A program made the translations under genes and the position numbers. From the NCBI GenBank assembly GCA_030630165.1, contig DAOVNN010000004.1, forward strand, positions 1 through 24,108: DNA of 24,108 bases. The letters run 5' to 3'. The notes below the pieces were generated by a model, which was given only the letters and a program-made list of their open reading frames with translations, was not told where the DNA came from and searched no databases. The stretch is from Candidatus Krumholzibacteriota bacterium (GTDB lineage Bacteria > Krumholzibacteriota > Krumholzibacteriia > Krumholzibacteriales > Krumholzibacteriaceae). Numbering within the stretch: position 1 is the first letter of the stretch; each line of letters begins with the position of its first letter. Positions 1 through 5,694 of the stretch are shown here, in pieces.

Positions 1-212
1 AAACGCTTGATCGAAAAAACCGTATTAGTCGGGTTCGTGACCGCCTGCCTCTTGGCAAGCAGTCCAACCAGGTTCTCATTATCCTTGAACCCCACTATAG
101 AGGGCGTAGTCCTCCCCCCCTCGGGATTCGGGATTATTACCGGTTCGCCGCCTTCGATCACGGCGACACACGAATTAGTCGTTCCCAGATCGATTCCTAT
201 TATCTTCGACAT
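1..212 (-). CDS. dnaK: Molecular chaperone DnaK (Hsp70), N-terminal part only
   Basis: DnaK is the ATP-dependent Hsp70 chaperone of the cytoplasm and works with DnaJ and GrpE. The reverse complement encodes 70 codons opening MSKIIGIDLGTTNSC. This is the Hsp70 phosphate-1 loop (IDLGTTNSCVAV), followed by GRTTPS at about residues 34-39 and AKRQAVTNP at about residues 53-61. These motifs are diagnostic of bacterial DnaK. The gene runs off the left edge, so most of the nucleotide-binding domain and all of the substrate-binding domain lie outside the window. The ATG at 212 is preceded by AAGGAG at a normal distance. No CIRCE inverted repeat is visible upstream, so HrcA control is not supported here. 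The assignment is very secure. Confidence 0.97.
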   Translation of the reverse strand, partial: MSKIIGIDLGTTNSCVAVIEGGEPVIIPNPEGGRTTPSIVGFKDNENLVGLLAKRQAVTNPTNTVFSIKR

Positions 213-263
213 TTCACATCACTCCTTCAAAAGGGTATTTCATTTATTACTAACCACTTATAG

Positions 264-272
264 AGTATATCA
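264..272 (-). promoter_or_regulatory. Candidate extended -10 promoter for dnaK
   Basis: Read on the minus strand, the site is TGATATACT, an extended -10 (TGn) joined to TATACT. No good -35 is seen, as is usual for extended -10 promoters. The start would be near 257, giving a leader of about 45 nt before dnaK. The overlapping stretch 284-269 reads TGGCACG-N4-TTGAT, which resembles a sigma-54 site but has lost the key -12 C. The sigma-70 reading is therefore preferred. Confidence 0.45.
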
Positions 273-416
273 ATATCCGTGCCATAGACAGCCCCAAAGA
301 CGCCGCCGTAACTTATTGTAATTCAATGGAATAGAAAGGCGTCTCCAGGCGGCACGATTCAGGGGTGAGCGGGGTGTCAGACAGACGTGACAGAGCTGCC
401 ATAATGGCATCTTATG

Positions 417-734
417 TCAGTCTTTGTCTTTCGTTTCTCCGGAATCCCCGGTAAAACCGCAGATTATGTCTCCGTTCTCGATCCGCAGGAGGAGTTCGTA
501 GCATATCTCGTAATTACGCTTCGCCAGATCGCCATAATCATAATACACGCATCTGCCGCGCCTCGAGCAGCGGTTCTTCTCCCTGCACATGGCAAGGTGC
601 TGAGCAAGCCAGGAAGTGAGGTATTCCTCCCTGCCCACCTCCCACCTCTTCCGTCCGCTCTCTAGATCATGATCATGATGATACGGGAGAAGCTGTTTTC
701 TCAGCTCCTTTATCAATTTTTCGAGTTCTTTCAT
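417..734 (-). CDS. Small Cys-rich hypothetical protein (105 aa)
   Basis: I do not recognise this family. The start ATG at 734 has an AGGAG ribosome binding site about 10 bases upstream, which supports a real gene. The protein begins with a charged helix (residues 1-16), then a His-rich patch (HHDHD, 19-23). A central segment has three cysteines evenly spaced as C50-x5-C56-x5-C62, and C78 and C92 follow. The helical segment around residues 68-88 is rich in Tyr, Leu and Glu. The Cys/His content would suit metal binding or a redox role, but that is inference only. No signal peptide or membrane segment is visible. It lies between cca and dnaK on the same strand, about 200 bases upstream of dnaK, so they could share a transcript. 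Confidence 0.72.
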   Translation of the reverse strand: MKELEKLIKELRKQLLPYHHDHDLESGRKRWEVGREEYLTSWLAQHLAMCREKNRCSRRGRCVYYDYGDLAKRNYEICYELLLRIENGDIICGFTGDSGETKDKD

Positions 735-749
735 AATCCTATTCTCCTG

Positions 750-778
750 TTGACAGCATAGGTGTTTCTACCTATATT
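750..778 (+). promoter_or_regulatory. Near-consensus sigma-70 promoter pointing into the cca 3' end
   Basis: A perfect -35 TTGACA (750-755) is followed after 17 bases by TATATT (773-778), which matches five of six bases of the -10 consensus. The predicted start is near 785. No plus-strand protein gene lies downstream, so the transcript would be an RNA ending before cca or an antisense to cca. The spacer carries the inverted repeat ATAGGT-N6-ACCTAT (758-775), which overlaps the -10 and is placed like an operator. Confidence 0.55.
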
Positions 779-784
779 TGTATC

Positions 785-893
785 AGGTGGGCAGGGTTCC
801 CGTGATTTACCCTTTGCCCCTAACGGTCTTACTCGGCCGAATCCAGGTCGAGCAATACCCCTGACACCAGGTTACGGGAGCCCGCCCGTTTTT
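785..893 (+). ncRNA. Candidate small structured RNA (about 105 nt), family unknown
   Basis: The region lies between a near-consensus promoter (750-778) and a GC-rich hairpin with a five-T tail (874-893), and has no plausible protein. Its ends can pair: GGGC 789-792 with GCCC 884-887, GGG 794-796 with CCC 881-883, and CCCGT 799-803 with ACGGG 874-878. An apical hairpin is formed by 825-838 against 846-859 (GGT, then TTACTCGGCC, closing on a seven-base GAATCCA loop). The whole would be one long irregular hairpin. It lacks the SRP GGAA/AGCAG core and is too short for 6S RNA. ACGGG 874-878 can pair either with the 5' strand or with CCCGT 885-889 in the terminator. The reverse complement folds equally well, so it could instead be a leader of the small gene at 734. 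Confidence 0.4.
874..893 (+). terminator. Hairpin with T tract, candidate terminator of the small RNA
   Basis: ACGGG (874-878) and CCCGT (885-889) flank a six-base loop, and T889-T893 give five consecutive T on the plus strand. The minus strand has no T tract after the same hairpin, so it is oriented for plus-strand transcription, ending just at the cca stop codon. The stem is only 5 bp, which keeps the confidence moderate. Confidence 0.42.
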
Positions 894-2260
894 CATGCCC
901 TCTTTCTCTCCCCGATCAGTTCCTCGAGCTTTTCCCTGGTGTTGTATTCCGGATGGTCGAGGACAGCCTCGAGCAGATCGTCGAGTATCTCTCCGACATG
1001 CGGTCCCGGCTCTATACCGGCAATCTCCATTACTTCGGTGCCGGTGAGCGCGAGATCACTTCTCTTGAATGCGGACTCCGCGCGGATGACCTTGTCTATG
1101 CGGTTTCTCGAGTACTCCACCTCCTCACCTATCCTCCTGTCACCTCTCGAAGCGCCGTCGGCCTTTCTGATCTCAAACAGGTCGTCTATATTTTCCGTCC
1201 CTACCCTGGCAACAAACCTTCTTACCGCGGAATCGGACCACTCATCGGTGATCATGAACATATGATGCGATATGAGATGCTTCGCGCTGCTTATGAAGGA
1301 AGCGGGAAACATCAGTCTGGTCAGTATCTCCCCGGCCAGCCTGGCGCTCTCTTCCTCGTGCCGGTGAAATACCGTCCGCCCGTTCAACTCCATCTTCATC
1401 ATGGGCTTGCCAAGGTCGTGAAGAAGCGCGCACCAGCGGATAAGCAGCTCCTTTTCCGCTATATCGCAGCTCTTGACGCTGTGATAAAAGACATCGTCGG
1501 GATGGAATTCGTTCTGCTCCACGCCCCACGTGACGTCGAGTTCGGGAAGGACCAGCGGCAGGATCCCGGTCTCATGCATGAACACGAATCCAGCGCTCGG
1601 CCTGTCGGCGAGAAGCATCATCTTGTTCAGCTCGTCGCGGATACGCTCCTTCGATACCGTTCCAAGAAGATCCCGGTCCCTCTCCATCAGGGCTCTCGTC
1701 CCCGGCTCGACCTCCAGCTCGAATCTCGACAGGAACTGGACGCCCCGCATTATCCTCAGCGGATCCTCCACAAACGAAGTATCCCTGTTTACCCTGAGTA
1801 CTCTCTTTTCCAGATCCTCCACCCCGCCGAGCGGATCTACCAGTCCTGAGTCCCTCAGGTCGAGTGCCATCGAGTTCACCGTAAAATCCCTGCGCTCCAG
1901 ATCGGACGCCACCGGCATATCCGGATCGGATACGACCTTGAAATCCCTGTGGCCGGGTCCCGTGGAGACCTCAGATCTGGGAAGGGCTATATCGACAGTG
2001 ATACCCTCAGGGGTCTTGAATTTGATCACACCGAATGATTTCCCGACCAGGTCGGCCCTGCCGATCCTCGCCAGAAGCGCCAGCAGGTCCTCCTCGCCGA
2101 TACCGGATACGATATAGTCGAAATCGAGAGTGGGGTGGGCCTTGTCGAGAAGCAGGTCGCGCACTACACCACCTACGAGAAAGAGCCCGCACCTCTCGAG
2201 TACCTCTTTCTCCCATGGGAAAAGTTCCCTGTCCAATGATATGAGACGTTTATCATTCAT
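893..2260 (-). CDS. cca: CCA tRNA nucleotidyltransferase with HD domain
   Basis: This enzyme adds or repairs the 3'-CCA of tRNAs from CTP and ATP. The 455-aa protein has the poly(A)-polymerase/CCA-enzyme head: GG at 30-31 with RD at 34-35, the catalytic pair D46 and D48 (DFDYIV) with a third carboxylate near D90, and RRDFTVN at 123-129. A helical RNA-binding region follows, then an HD phosphohydrolase domain with HDLGKP at 281-286. Known HD-type CCA enzymes also hydrolyse phosphate esters. An open reading frame continues upstream to 2374, but that extension is just translated tRNA-Leu sequence. I therefore place the start at the ATG at 2260, although its ribosome binding site is weak. The start lies 35 bases behind the tRNA-Leu 3' end on the same strand, so both are probably on one transcript. 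Discrimination from a poly(A) polymerase rests on overall resemblance. Confidence 0.9.
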   Translation of the reverse strand: MNDKRLISLDRELFPWEKEVLERCGLFLVGGVVRDLLLDKAHPTLDFDYIVSGIGEEDLLALLARIGRADLVGKSFGVIKFKTPEGITVDIALPRSEVSTGPGHRDFKVVSDPDMPVASDLERRDFTVNSMALDLRDSGLVDPLGGVEDLEKRVLRVNRDTSFVEDPLRIMRGVQFLSRFELEVEPGTRALMERDRDLLGTVSKERIRDELNKMMLLADRPSAGFVFMHETGILPLVLPELDVTWGVEQNEFHPDDVFYHSVKSCDIAEKELLIRWCALLHDLGKPMMKMELNGRTVFHRHEEESARLAGEILTRLMFPASFISSAKHLISHHMFMITDEWSDSAVRRFVARVGTENIDDLFEIRKADGASRGDRRIGEEVEYSRNRIDKVIRAESAFKRSDLALTGTEVMEIAGIEPGPHVGEILDDLLEAVLDHPEYNTREKLEELIGERKRA

Positions 2261-2295
2261 GATTTCCAGTCGGCTGCAGGCTGGTCTGGAGAAAA

Positions 2296-2380
2296 TGCCG
2301 GGGGCGGGACTTGAACCCGCACGAAGCCACGCTCCAGCGGATTTTAAGTCCGCTGCGTCTACCAGTTCCGCCACCCCGGC
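2296..2380 (-). tRNA. tRNA-Leu (TAA anticodon), no encoded CCA
   Basis: This is an 85-nt class II tRNA. Its acceptor strands are GCCGGGG and CCCCGGC with discriminator A73. The D arm contains the TGGTAGACGC signature. The anticodon stem-loop is CAGCGGACTTAAAATCCGCTG with TAA in the loop. A long variable arm and a TTCAAGT T loop closed by GCGGG/CCCGC follow. The 3' end continues TTTTC, so CCA is not encoded and must be added by the enzyme whose gene lies immediately downstream. Confidence 0.96.
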
Positions 2381-2393
2381 AATTCCGTTATTA

Positions 2394-2399
2394 CTTATA
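2394..2399 (-). promoter_or_regulatory. Possible -10 element for tRNA-Leu/cca
   Basis: TATAAG (five of six bases of TATAAT) lies 14 bases upstream of the tRNA 5' end, placing a start near 2387. I see no convincing -35 at 16-18 bases further upstream, so this is tentative. Confidence 0.28.
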
Positions 2400-2534
2400 A
2401 GATAGCATAATCCCGGAAGAGCTGGAAAAGGAAATGTGTGTGGTGGAATAGTTCTTGAATAGATTGATCAACGTCTGAAATAACGCAGCAAAGAGGACTG
2501 ATATTGCCAGGAATTCTACCGATATCGAAGAAAA

Positions 2535-2574
2535 GGCGCCAGCAGGCGCCAAAGGAATGATGCCGAGAGGCATC
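2535..2574 (+). promoter_or_regulatory. Two tandem hairpins in the 5' leader of the DUF6982-like gene
   Basis: GGCGCC-AGCA-GGCGCC (2535-2550) is a perfect 6-bp stem with a tetraloop. Eight bases later, GATGCC-GAGA-GGCATC (2559-2574) is another perfect 6-bp stem capped by a GNRA tetraloop (GAGA). The second hairpin ends about 10 bases before the purine-rich ribosome binding site (GGGGGGAAAGAG) of the gene starting at 2595. I do not recognise a known riboswitch core. The function is unknown. Confidence 0.45.
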
Positions 2575-2594
2575 CGATAAGCGGGGGGAAAGAG

Positions 2595-3023
2595 ATGTCA
2601 AACGCGATCAGAAACCAGGTAGTCGTTCGTTTCCGCGATGGAGTCCTTAAGAAAGGTTATACACACGATTTCACTCCCTTGAGGGATTCTTTCCACCTCA
2701 CTCTCGAAGACGGCAGCGGTGAGATTCTCGAAATAAATATCTCACAGCTCAAAGCGATCTTTTTCGTAAAGACATTCAACGGTGACCGTCAGTACATCGA
2801 GAAAAAATTCTTCGAGCAGGTCGATCAATCGAGGTTCCGCGGGCTGAAGATGAGGGTTGTCTTCGAGGATGGAGAAATACTCAGAGGGATCAGTCTCGGG
2901 TACAATGAGAAGAAGAAGGGGTTTTTCCTCATCCCGGTCGATCCGGACTGTAACAACGACAGGATCTATATAATCAGCGAAGCATGCAAGGATATCAAGG
3001 TGGGAGAGATTGCCCAGGTTTGA
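2595..3023 (+). CDS. Small DUF6982-like protein, possibly PilZ-related (142 aa)
   Basis: This soluble 142-aa protein has no signal peptide or membrane segment. The N-terminal half has VVVRFRDGVLKKGYTHDF (residues 8-25), followed by beta-rich sequence with a KAIFFVKTF strand. The C-terminal half contains RVVFEDGEILRG and a final strand-rich segment with FFLIPVDPDCNNDRIYI. The RFRDG..KGYT pattern recalls small bacterial proteins annotated as DUF6982, sometimes found near signalling or PilZ proteins. This is from memory, and the function is unknown. The two similar motifs (RFRDGVLKKGY and VFEDGEILRGI) suggest two related beta modules. The start ATG follows GGGGGGAAAGAG. It is the only plus-strand gene in the first 16 kb and has a structured leader. 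It faces the lipoprotein gene, with a hairpin between their ends. Confidence 0.8.
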   Translation: MSNAIRNQVVVRFRDGVLKKGYTHDFTPLRDSFHLTLEDGSGEILEINISQLKAIFFVKTFNGDRQYIEKKFFEQVDQSRFRGLKMRVVFEDGEILRGISLGYNEKKKGFFLIPVDPDCNNDRIYIISEACKDIKVGEIAQV

Positions 3024-3049
3024 AGTGGACGGGAAGACCAGCGGCGGTT

Positions 3050-3080
3050 AAGGGGAGCTACCTTTAAGGGGGCTCCCCTT
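3050..3080. terminator. Stem-loop between convergent genes, likely bidirectional terminator
   Basis: AAGGGGAGC (3050-3058) pairs perfectly with GCTCCCCTT (3072-3080) over 9 bp. The 13-base loop contains the inner palindrome CCTTTAAGG. It sits between the stop codons of the convergent genes ending at 3023 (plus) and 3094 (minus). The T tract is short (three T on the plus side), so the terminator role rests mostly on position and stem stability. Confidence 0.55.
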
Positions 3081-3093
3081 TCCGTATCCGCAG

Positions 3094-4026
3094 CTACTCG
3101 CTTTCCGACCTCGCGTGAAACTCTACCCTACCTCCCAGGGCGTCCATCATGTGCATCTTCCACTCCACGGATCCATCATCGAGCACCCTGCCGTTCGTAT
3201 CTACTACCTTACCCGGCATCATGAGGCGGATCTTCACATCGGTAAGCCCCGCATACATGACTCCCGGCAGGTTCTTCTCGATAAAACCCTCGAGGGTTGA
3301 ATCCTCGTCCTCGACATAGATCCTCGCCACTTCGTATACGTGGTCGATGGCGACCCTCCTCCCTGCCTTCCTCACGACAGTCTCTGCCGCTTTGCCCACT
3401 GAGTGAGCGATCCGGGGCAGGTCCTCGTCACCATCGTTCCATATGTCGAGAATACGCACGCCGACGAGCAGATGCCCCGCCATCACGCCCCTCAGCTCGG
3501 CGATCGCTTCATCATCGAGATGAGGAAAGTCCTCCTTCATCCTTCTCGCGTAGGCGTCTGCCTGAAAGTCGACCACAGTCTCGATAAGCCCTGTCCACCG
3601 GAAATCTTCCCTGTAGGTATAACTTCTGCCCCCCGGTGTTCGGCCCGTTTCCAGGCTGACTGAGTTGGTAAAGAAGACTCCTGCATAATCGCTCTCCTCA
3701 AGCGTTCCCCTTACCGAGATCGATCCGTCGAGCTTCGACCAGTCATCGACTCCCGCGATGTCGCTCTCGAACTTGAACGATTTCTTGCCGTCCGTGGTGG
3801 TCTGCATCTCCCACTCACTGTGGGGTTCGATGCCGAAGAGCCTCGCGTAACCCTCCTCATTCATCTCCGCCATCTCGTCCTGATTCGGGTCCATCGTGAA
3901 AAGTATCTTCTTCGTTCCACCGCCGTCCTCCCTGACGGTAGTCTCCACCCTGTATTCGTTGCATCCTGCCAGGGTGAGGACGAGCAGTCCCGCGACCGCG
4001 ATGCATCTGAGTTTTCTATTTATCAT
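3094..4026 (-). CDS. Lipoprotein of unknown function, LppM-like C-terminus, third gene of the ECF operon
   Basis: The 310-aa protein starts MINRKL with a lipoprotein signal peptide and lipobox LAGC, making C22 the predicted lipidated residue. It would be anchored in a membrane facing the periplasm. The mature N-terminus (NEYRVETTVREDGGG) and the C-terminal motif (PGKVVDTNGR, then DGSVEWKM) resemble the LppM-like pattern of bacterial lipoproteins. That resemblance is from memory and does not give a function. The middle is acidic and helical. The ATG at 4026 is chosen because GGGAGGT lies just upstream and because the signal peptide starts there. The longer frame to 4113 would overlap the anti-sigma gene. 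It lies 19 bases after the anti-sigma gene, so it is probably co-regulated as an envelope-stress target or sensor partner. Confidence 0.82.
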   Translation of the reverse strand: MINRKLRCIAVAGLLVLTLAGCNEYRVETTVREDGGGTKKILFTMDPNQDEMAEMNEEGYARLFGIEPHSEWEMQTTTDGKKSFKFESDIAGVDDWSKLDGSISVRGTLEESDYAGVFFTNSVSLETGRTPGGRSYTYREDFRWTGLIETVVDFQADAYARRMKEDFPHLDDEAIAELRGVMAGHLLVGVRILDIWNDGDEDLPRIAHSVGKAAETVVRKAGRRVAIDHVYEVARIYVEDEDSTLEGFIEKNLPGVMYAGLTDVKIRLMMPGKVVDTNGRVLDDGSVEWKMHMMDALGGRVEFHARSESE

Positions 4027-4045
4027 GACATTACCTCCCACAGAG

Positions 4046-4798
4046 CTATATCTCATCATTCGTATTGCGCCATTCATCGGGAACCCTCGTATCCGGGTCG
4101 ATATCGAGAGCAATGATCACGAACAGAAGCTCTCCCGATGTCAAACCTCCCTCCCACGGCTTTTCCTCTATATACCCGGCAAGTCTTCTCAGTCTGTGGT
4201 TCACAGCGATGAGTCGCTCCGCCTCTTCTTCGCTGAGGACCGGGGTGTCGGCAGGCAGTGCCTTGAGAAAATGCGCCGCCTCTCCTATGGTCATACCGCC
4301 TGAAGCAGACTGGAGGCCGCCGGACATGCGTCCGAAAACCGTTCTTCCTCCGATCACTCCCTCACTGGAAAGATTCCGGCCGACAAGGACCATCTCCATG
4401 GCCGCAACGTCTTCACGAAGTTCCCCGGCCTCCTTGTGAAGGCTCCTGATCTCTCCAAGCATGAAACCGGTGAGAAAAACGAATATGACTATAGCCGCCG
4501 CCATTGCCGGCATCATGTATCGCAACGCCCGGCTGCGCCTGGGCTTTCCAGCTTCCCTGGCGGCCGCTACATCGGATACCACCGCGGCGATCAGCGCCCT
4601 TTCGACCTCTTCGGGCACCTGTTCTTCCAGATCATGCGGATCAAATATAAGCGATTTCTTGATCTCCAGGATCTCCCTGCACCCGGCGCAGGAGGAGAGA
4701 TGTGCCTTCATCCCGGCCGCATCCTCCCCGCTCAGCCTGCCGGCAGCAAATTCCGTCAGCCGCGAGTTGAACTCCTCGCATGTCATCTTCTCACTCAT
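4046..4798 (-). CDS. Membrane anti-sigma factor with zinc-finger (ZAS) domain
   Basis: This 250-aa protein would hold the adjacent ECF sigma factor inactive at the inner membrane until an envelope signal releases it. The cytoplasmic N-terminus contains the ZAS/zf-HC2 signature with H33, C37 and C40 (HLSSCAGC). A linker ends in basic residues (KPRRSR, 85-90). One transmembrane helix spans about residues 93-115. A likely coiled coil follows at about 118-143, then a periplasmic domain of roughly 100 residues that I do not recognise. The start codon overlaps the sigma gene stop in an ATGA, indicating translational coupling. All expected zinc ligands are present. The signal it senses cannot be read from the sequence. 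Confidence 0.9.
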   Translation of the reverse strand: MSEKMTCEEFNSRLTEFAAGRLSGEDAAGMKAHLSSCAGCREILEIKKSLIFDPHDLEEQVPEEVERALIAAVVSDVAAAREAGKPRRSRALRYMMPAMAAAIVIFVFLTGFMLGEIRSLHKEAGELREDVAAMEMVLVGRNLSSEGVIGGRTVFGRMSGGLQSASGGMTIGEAAHFLKALPADTPVLSEEEAERLIAVNHRLRRLAGYIEEKPWEGGLTSGELLFVIIALDIDPDTRVPDEWRNTNDEI

Positions 4799-5319
4799 GT
4801 CGTCTTCTCCGATCCACGAAGAACACCTGCGATCCTCTTTCTCGCATGGTGAAGGTTCGTCCGTATCGAGACGGATTTTATGCCGAGTAACCCGGCTGCC
4901 TCTTCAATAGTCATCTGCTCGAGGTCTATCATGGCGAATATGGTCCTCTGCCTGTCGGGCAGCCTGGAGGCAGCCTCCAGTATCCTCTCCCTCGCCTGCG
5001 AGAGTTCGGCATTCCGTTCCGGGCCTGCTTCACGCGAGTCGTAGATATCGCGATCCGCTTGCACCTCCCTCCGTCTCTTCCTCTTCCTCAGGAAACTCAG
5101 ACAGATGTTCCTGTGAACGGCGAAGAGCCAGCGCTCGAACGGCACCCGCCCGTCGTACATCGATATCTTCTCGTAGACCCGAAGCCAGGTGTCCTGGCAG
5201 ACATCCTTCGCGCTCTCCCAATCGAAGGTATACCGGTAGGCAATCGACAGAAGCGGCTTCGCATACCTTGTCACGAGGTCTTGGAAGTCCTCCCCTGCTC
5301 TTTCCGGTATCGCGGCCAT
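4795..5319 (-). CDS. ECF-type RNA polymerase sigma factor
   Basis: This is an extracytoplasmic-function sigma-70 family factor that directs RNA polymerase to stress promoters. Region 2 spans about residues 12-80 (AKDVCQDTWLRVYEKI, then FERWLFAVHRNICLSFLRKR). Region 4 spans about 118-165 (LPDRQRTIFAMIDLEQMT, then a helix-turn-helix AAGLLGIKSVSIRTNLHHAR). Regions 1 and 3 are missing, as in all ECF factors. I chose the ATG at 5319 (174 aa) because CAGGAAG lies 8 bases upstream. The frame stays open to an ATG at 5400 that has no ribosome binding site, and that extra stretch is not sigma-like. The stop overlaps the anti-sigma start. A candidate ECF promoter lies at 5403-5429, suggesting autoregulation. 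Confidence 0.92.
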   Translation of the reverse strand: MAAIPERAGEDFQDLVTRYAKPLLSIAYRYTFDWESAKDVCQDTWLRVYEKISMYDGRVPFERWLFAVHRNICLSFLRKRKRRREVQADRDIYDSREAGPERNAELSQARERILEAASRLPDRQRTIFAMIDLEQMTIEEAAGLLGIKSVSIRTNLHHARKRIAGVLRGSEKTT

Positions 5320-5402
5320 ATTTCTATCTTCCTGTATGATGTGCATCGCCCTTCGTATCAGTAAACGGTTGCAGATCATCTGTCGGAACGTATCTGACAT
5401 AT

Positions 5403-5429
5403 ACTACGCCCGAAAAGACTCAGCGTTCA
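5403..5429 (-). promoter_or_regulatory. Possible ECF-type autoregulatory promoter
   Basis: On the minus strand, TGAACGC (5429-5423) is followed after about 15 bases by CGTAGT (5408-5403). This resembles the AAC-containing -35 and CGT-containing -10 of many ECF promoters. A start near 5396 would leave about a 75-nt leader before the ATG at 5319. It would exclude the upstream ATG at 5400, which agrees with the start chosen for the sigma gene. The motifs are short, so this is tentative. Confidence 0.3.
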
Positions 5430-5482
5430 AATCAAACTGTTATGGAAATTCTCAGATCCAGGGATAATCCGGGGGAAATGAA

Positions 5483-5558
5483 TGGAGGCGGCAACCGGAT
5501 TCGAACCGGTGATAACGATTTTGCAGACCGTCGCCTTAGACCACTTGGCTATGCCGCC
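5483..5558 (-). tRNA. tRNA-Cys (GCA anticodon) with encoded CCA
   Basis: The acceptor strands are GGCGGCA and TGCCGCC, followed by discriminator T73 (typical of tRNA-Cys) and an encoded CCA. The D arm is GCC-AAGTGGTCTAA-GGC. The anticodon arm is ACGGT-CTGCAAA-ATCGT, giving GCA. The T arm is ACCGG-TTCGAAT-CCGGT. It is the second tRNA of a two-tRNA unit, 10 bases after tRNA-Gly. No terminator is visible between it and the sigma gene. Confidence 0.96.
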
Positions 5559-5568
5559 CCAAAAAAAA

Positions 5569-5644
5569 TGGAGCGGGAAACGGGGTTCGAACCCGCGACC
5601 TCAACCTTGGCAAGGTTGCGCTCTACCAGCTGAGCTATTCCCGC
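5569..5644 (-). tRNA. tRNA-Gly (GCC anticodon) with encoded CCA
   Basis: The acceptor strands are GCGGGAA and TTCCCGC with discriminator T and an encoded CCA. The D arm is AGCTCAGCTGGTAGAGC. The anticodon arm is CAACC-TTGCCAA-GGTTG, giving GCC. The T arm is GCGGG-TTCGAAC-CCCGT. It starts about 14 bases after the predicted start point of a consensus promoter at 5665-5694. Confidence 0.97.
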
Positions 5645-5664
5645 TCTTCCCGTTCGTAGTAATG

Positions 5665-5694
5665 ATTATAATAAGCCGGTTACGGCGTTGTCAA
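5665..5694 (-). promoter_or_regulatory. Consensus sigma-70 promoter for the tRNA-Gly/Cys unit
   Basis: On the minus strand a perfect TTGACA (5694-5689) is followed after 18 bases by a perfect TATAAT (5670-5665). The predicted start is near 5658, just upstream of tRNA-Gly. The -35 hexamer lies inside the last codons of glgA (Leu-Thr). With no terminator seen after tRNA-Cys, transcripts may continue into the ECF operon. Confidence 0.8.

Noticed and set aside
269..284. Sigma-54 promoter for dnaK
   Set aside because: The -12 GC element is replaced by GA, and GC is nearly essential. The overlapping extended -10 is a better explanation.
298..344. Inverted repeat AGACGCC...GGCGTCT between dnaK and the small Cys-rich gene
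   Set aside because: The 7-bp arms are separated by 33 bases with no T tract or flanking motif, so chance pairing is a sufficient explanation.
397..409. TGCCAT-A-ATGGCA odd palindrome after the small Cys-rich gene, as a terminator
   Set aside because: The loop is too tight for a full stem and no T tract follows on the relevant strand. It could be an operator, but there is no support.
785..893. SRP (4.5S) RNA or 6S RNA at the small-RNA locus
   Set aside because: The invariant SRP core with a GGAA loop and AGCAG is absent on both strands despite some resemblance in the lower stem. At about 105 nt it is too short for 6S, and no open-promoter-like central bubble is apparent.
953..1849. Long open frame on the plus strand opposite cca, and similar ones opposite the radical SAM gene (10266-11099) and the oxidoreductase gene (12961-13749)
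   Set aside because: These are antisense shadows of clear conserved genes in GC-rich DNA. They lack recognisable domains and convincing ribosome binding sites.
2261..2374. N-terminal extension of the CCA enzyme reading frame (MAELVDAADLKS...)
   Set aside because: It is the translation of tRNA-Leu in frame, not protein sequence. The enzyme fold begins at the ATG at 2260.
5320..5400. Longer ECF sigma factor starting at 5400
   Set aside because: The ATG has no ribosome binding site and the extra 27 residues are not sigma-like. A possible promoter would start transcription at or after that codon.
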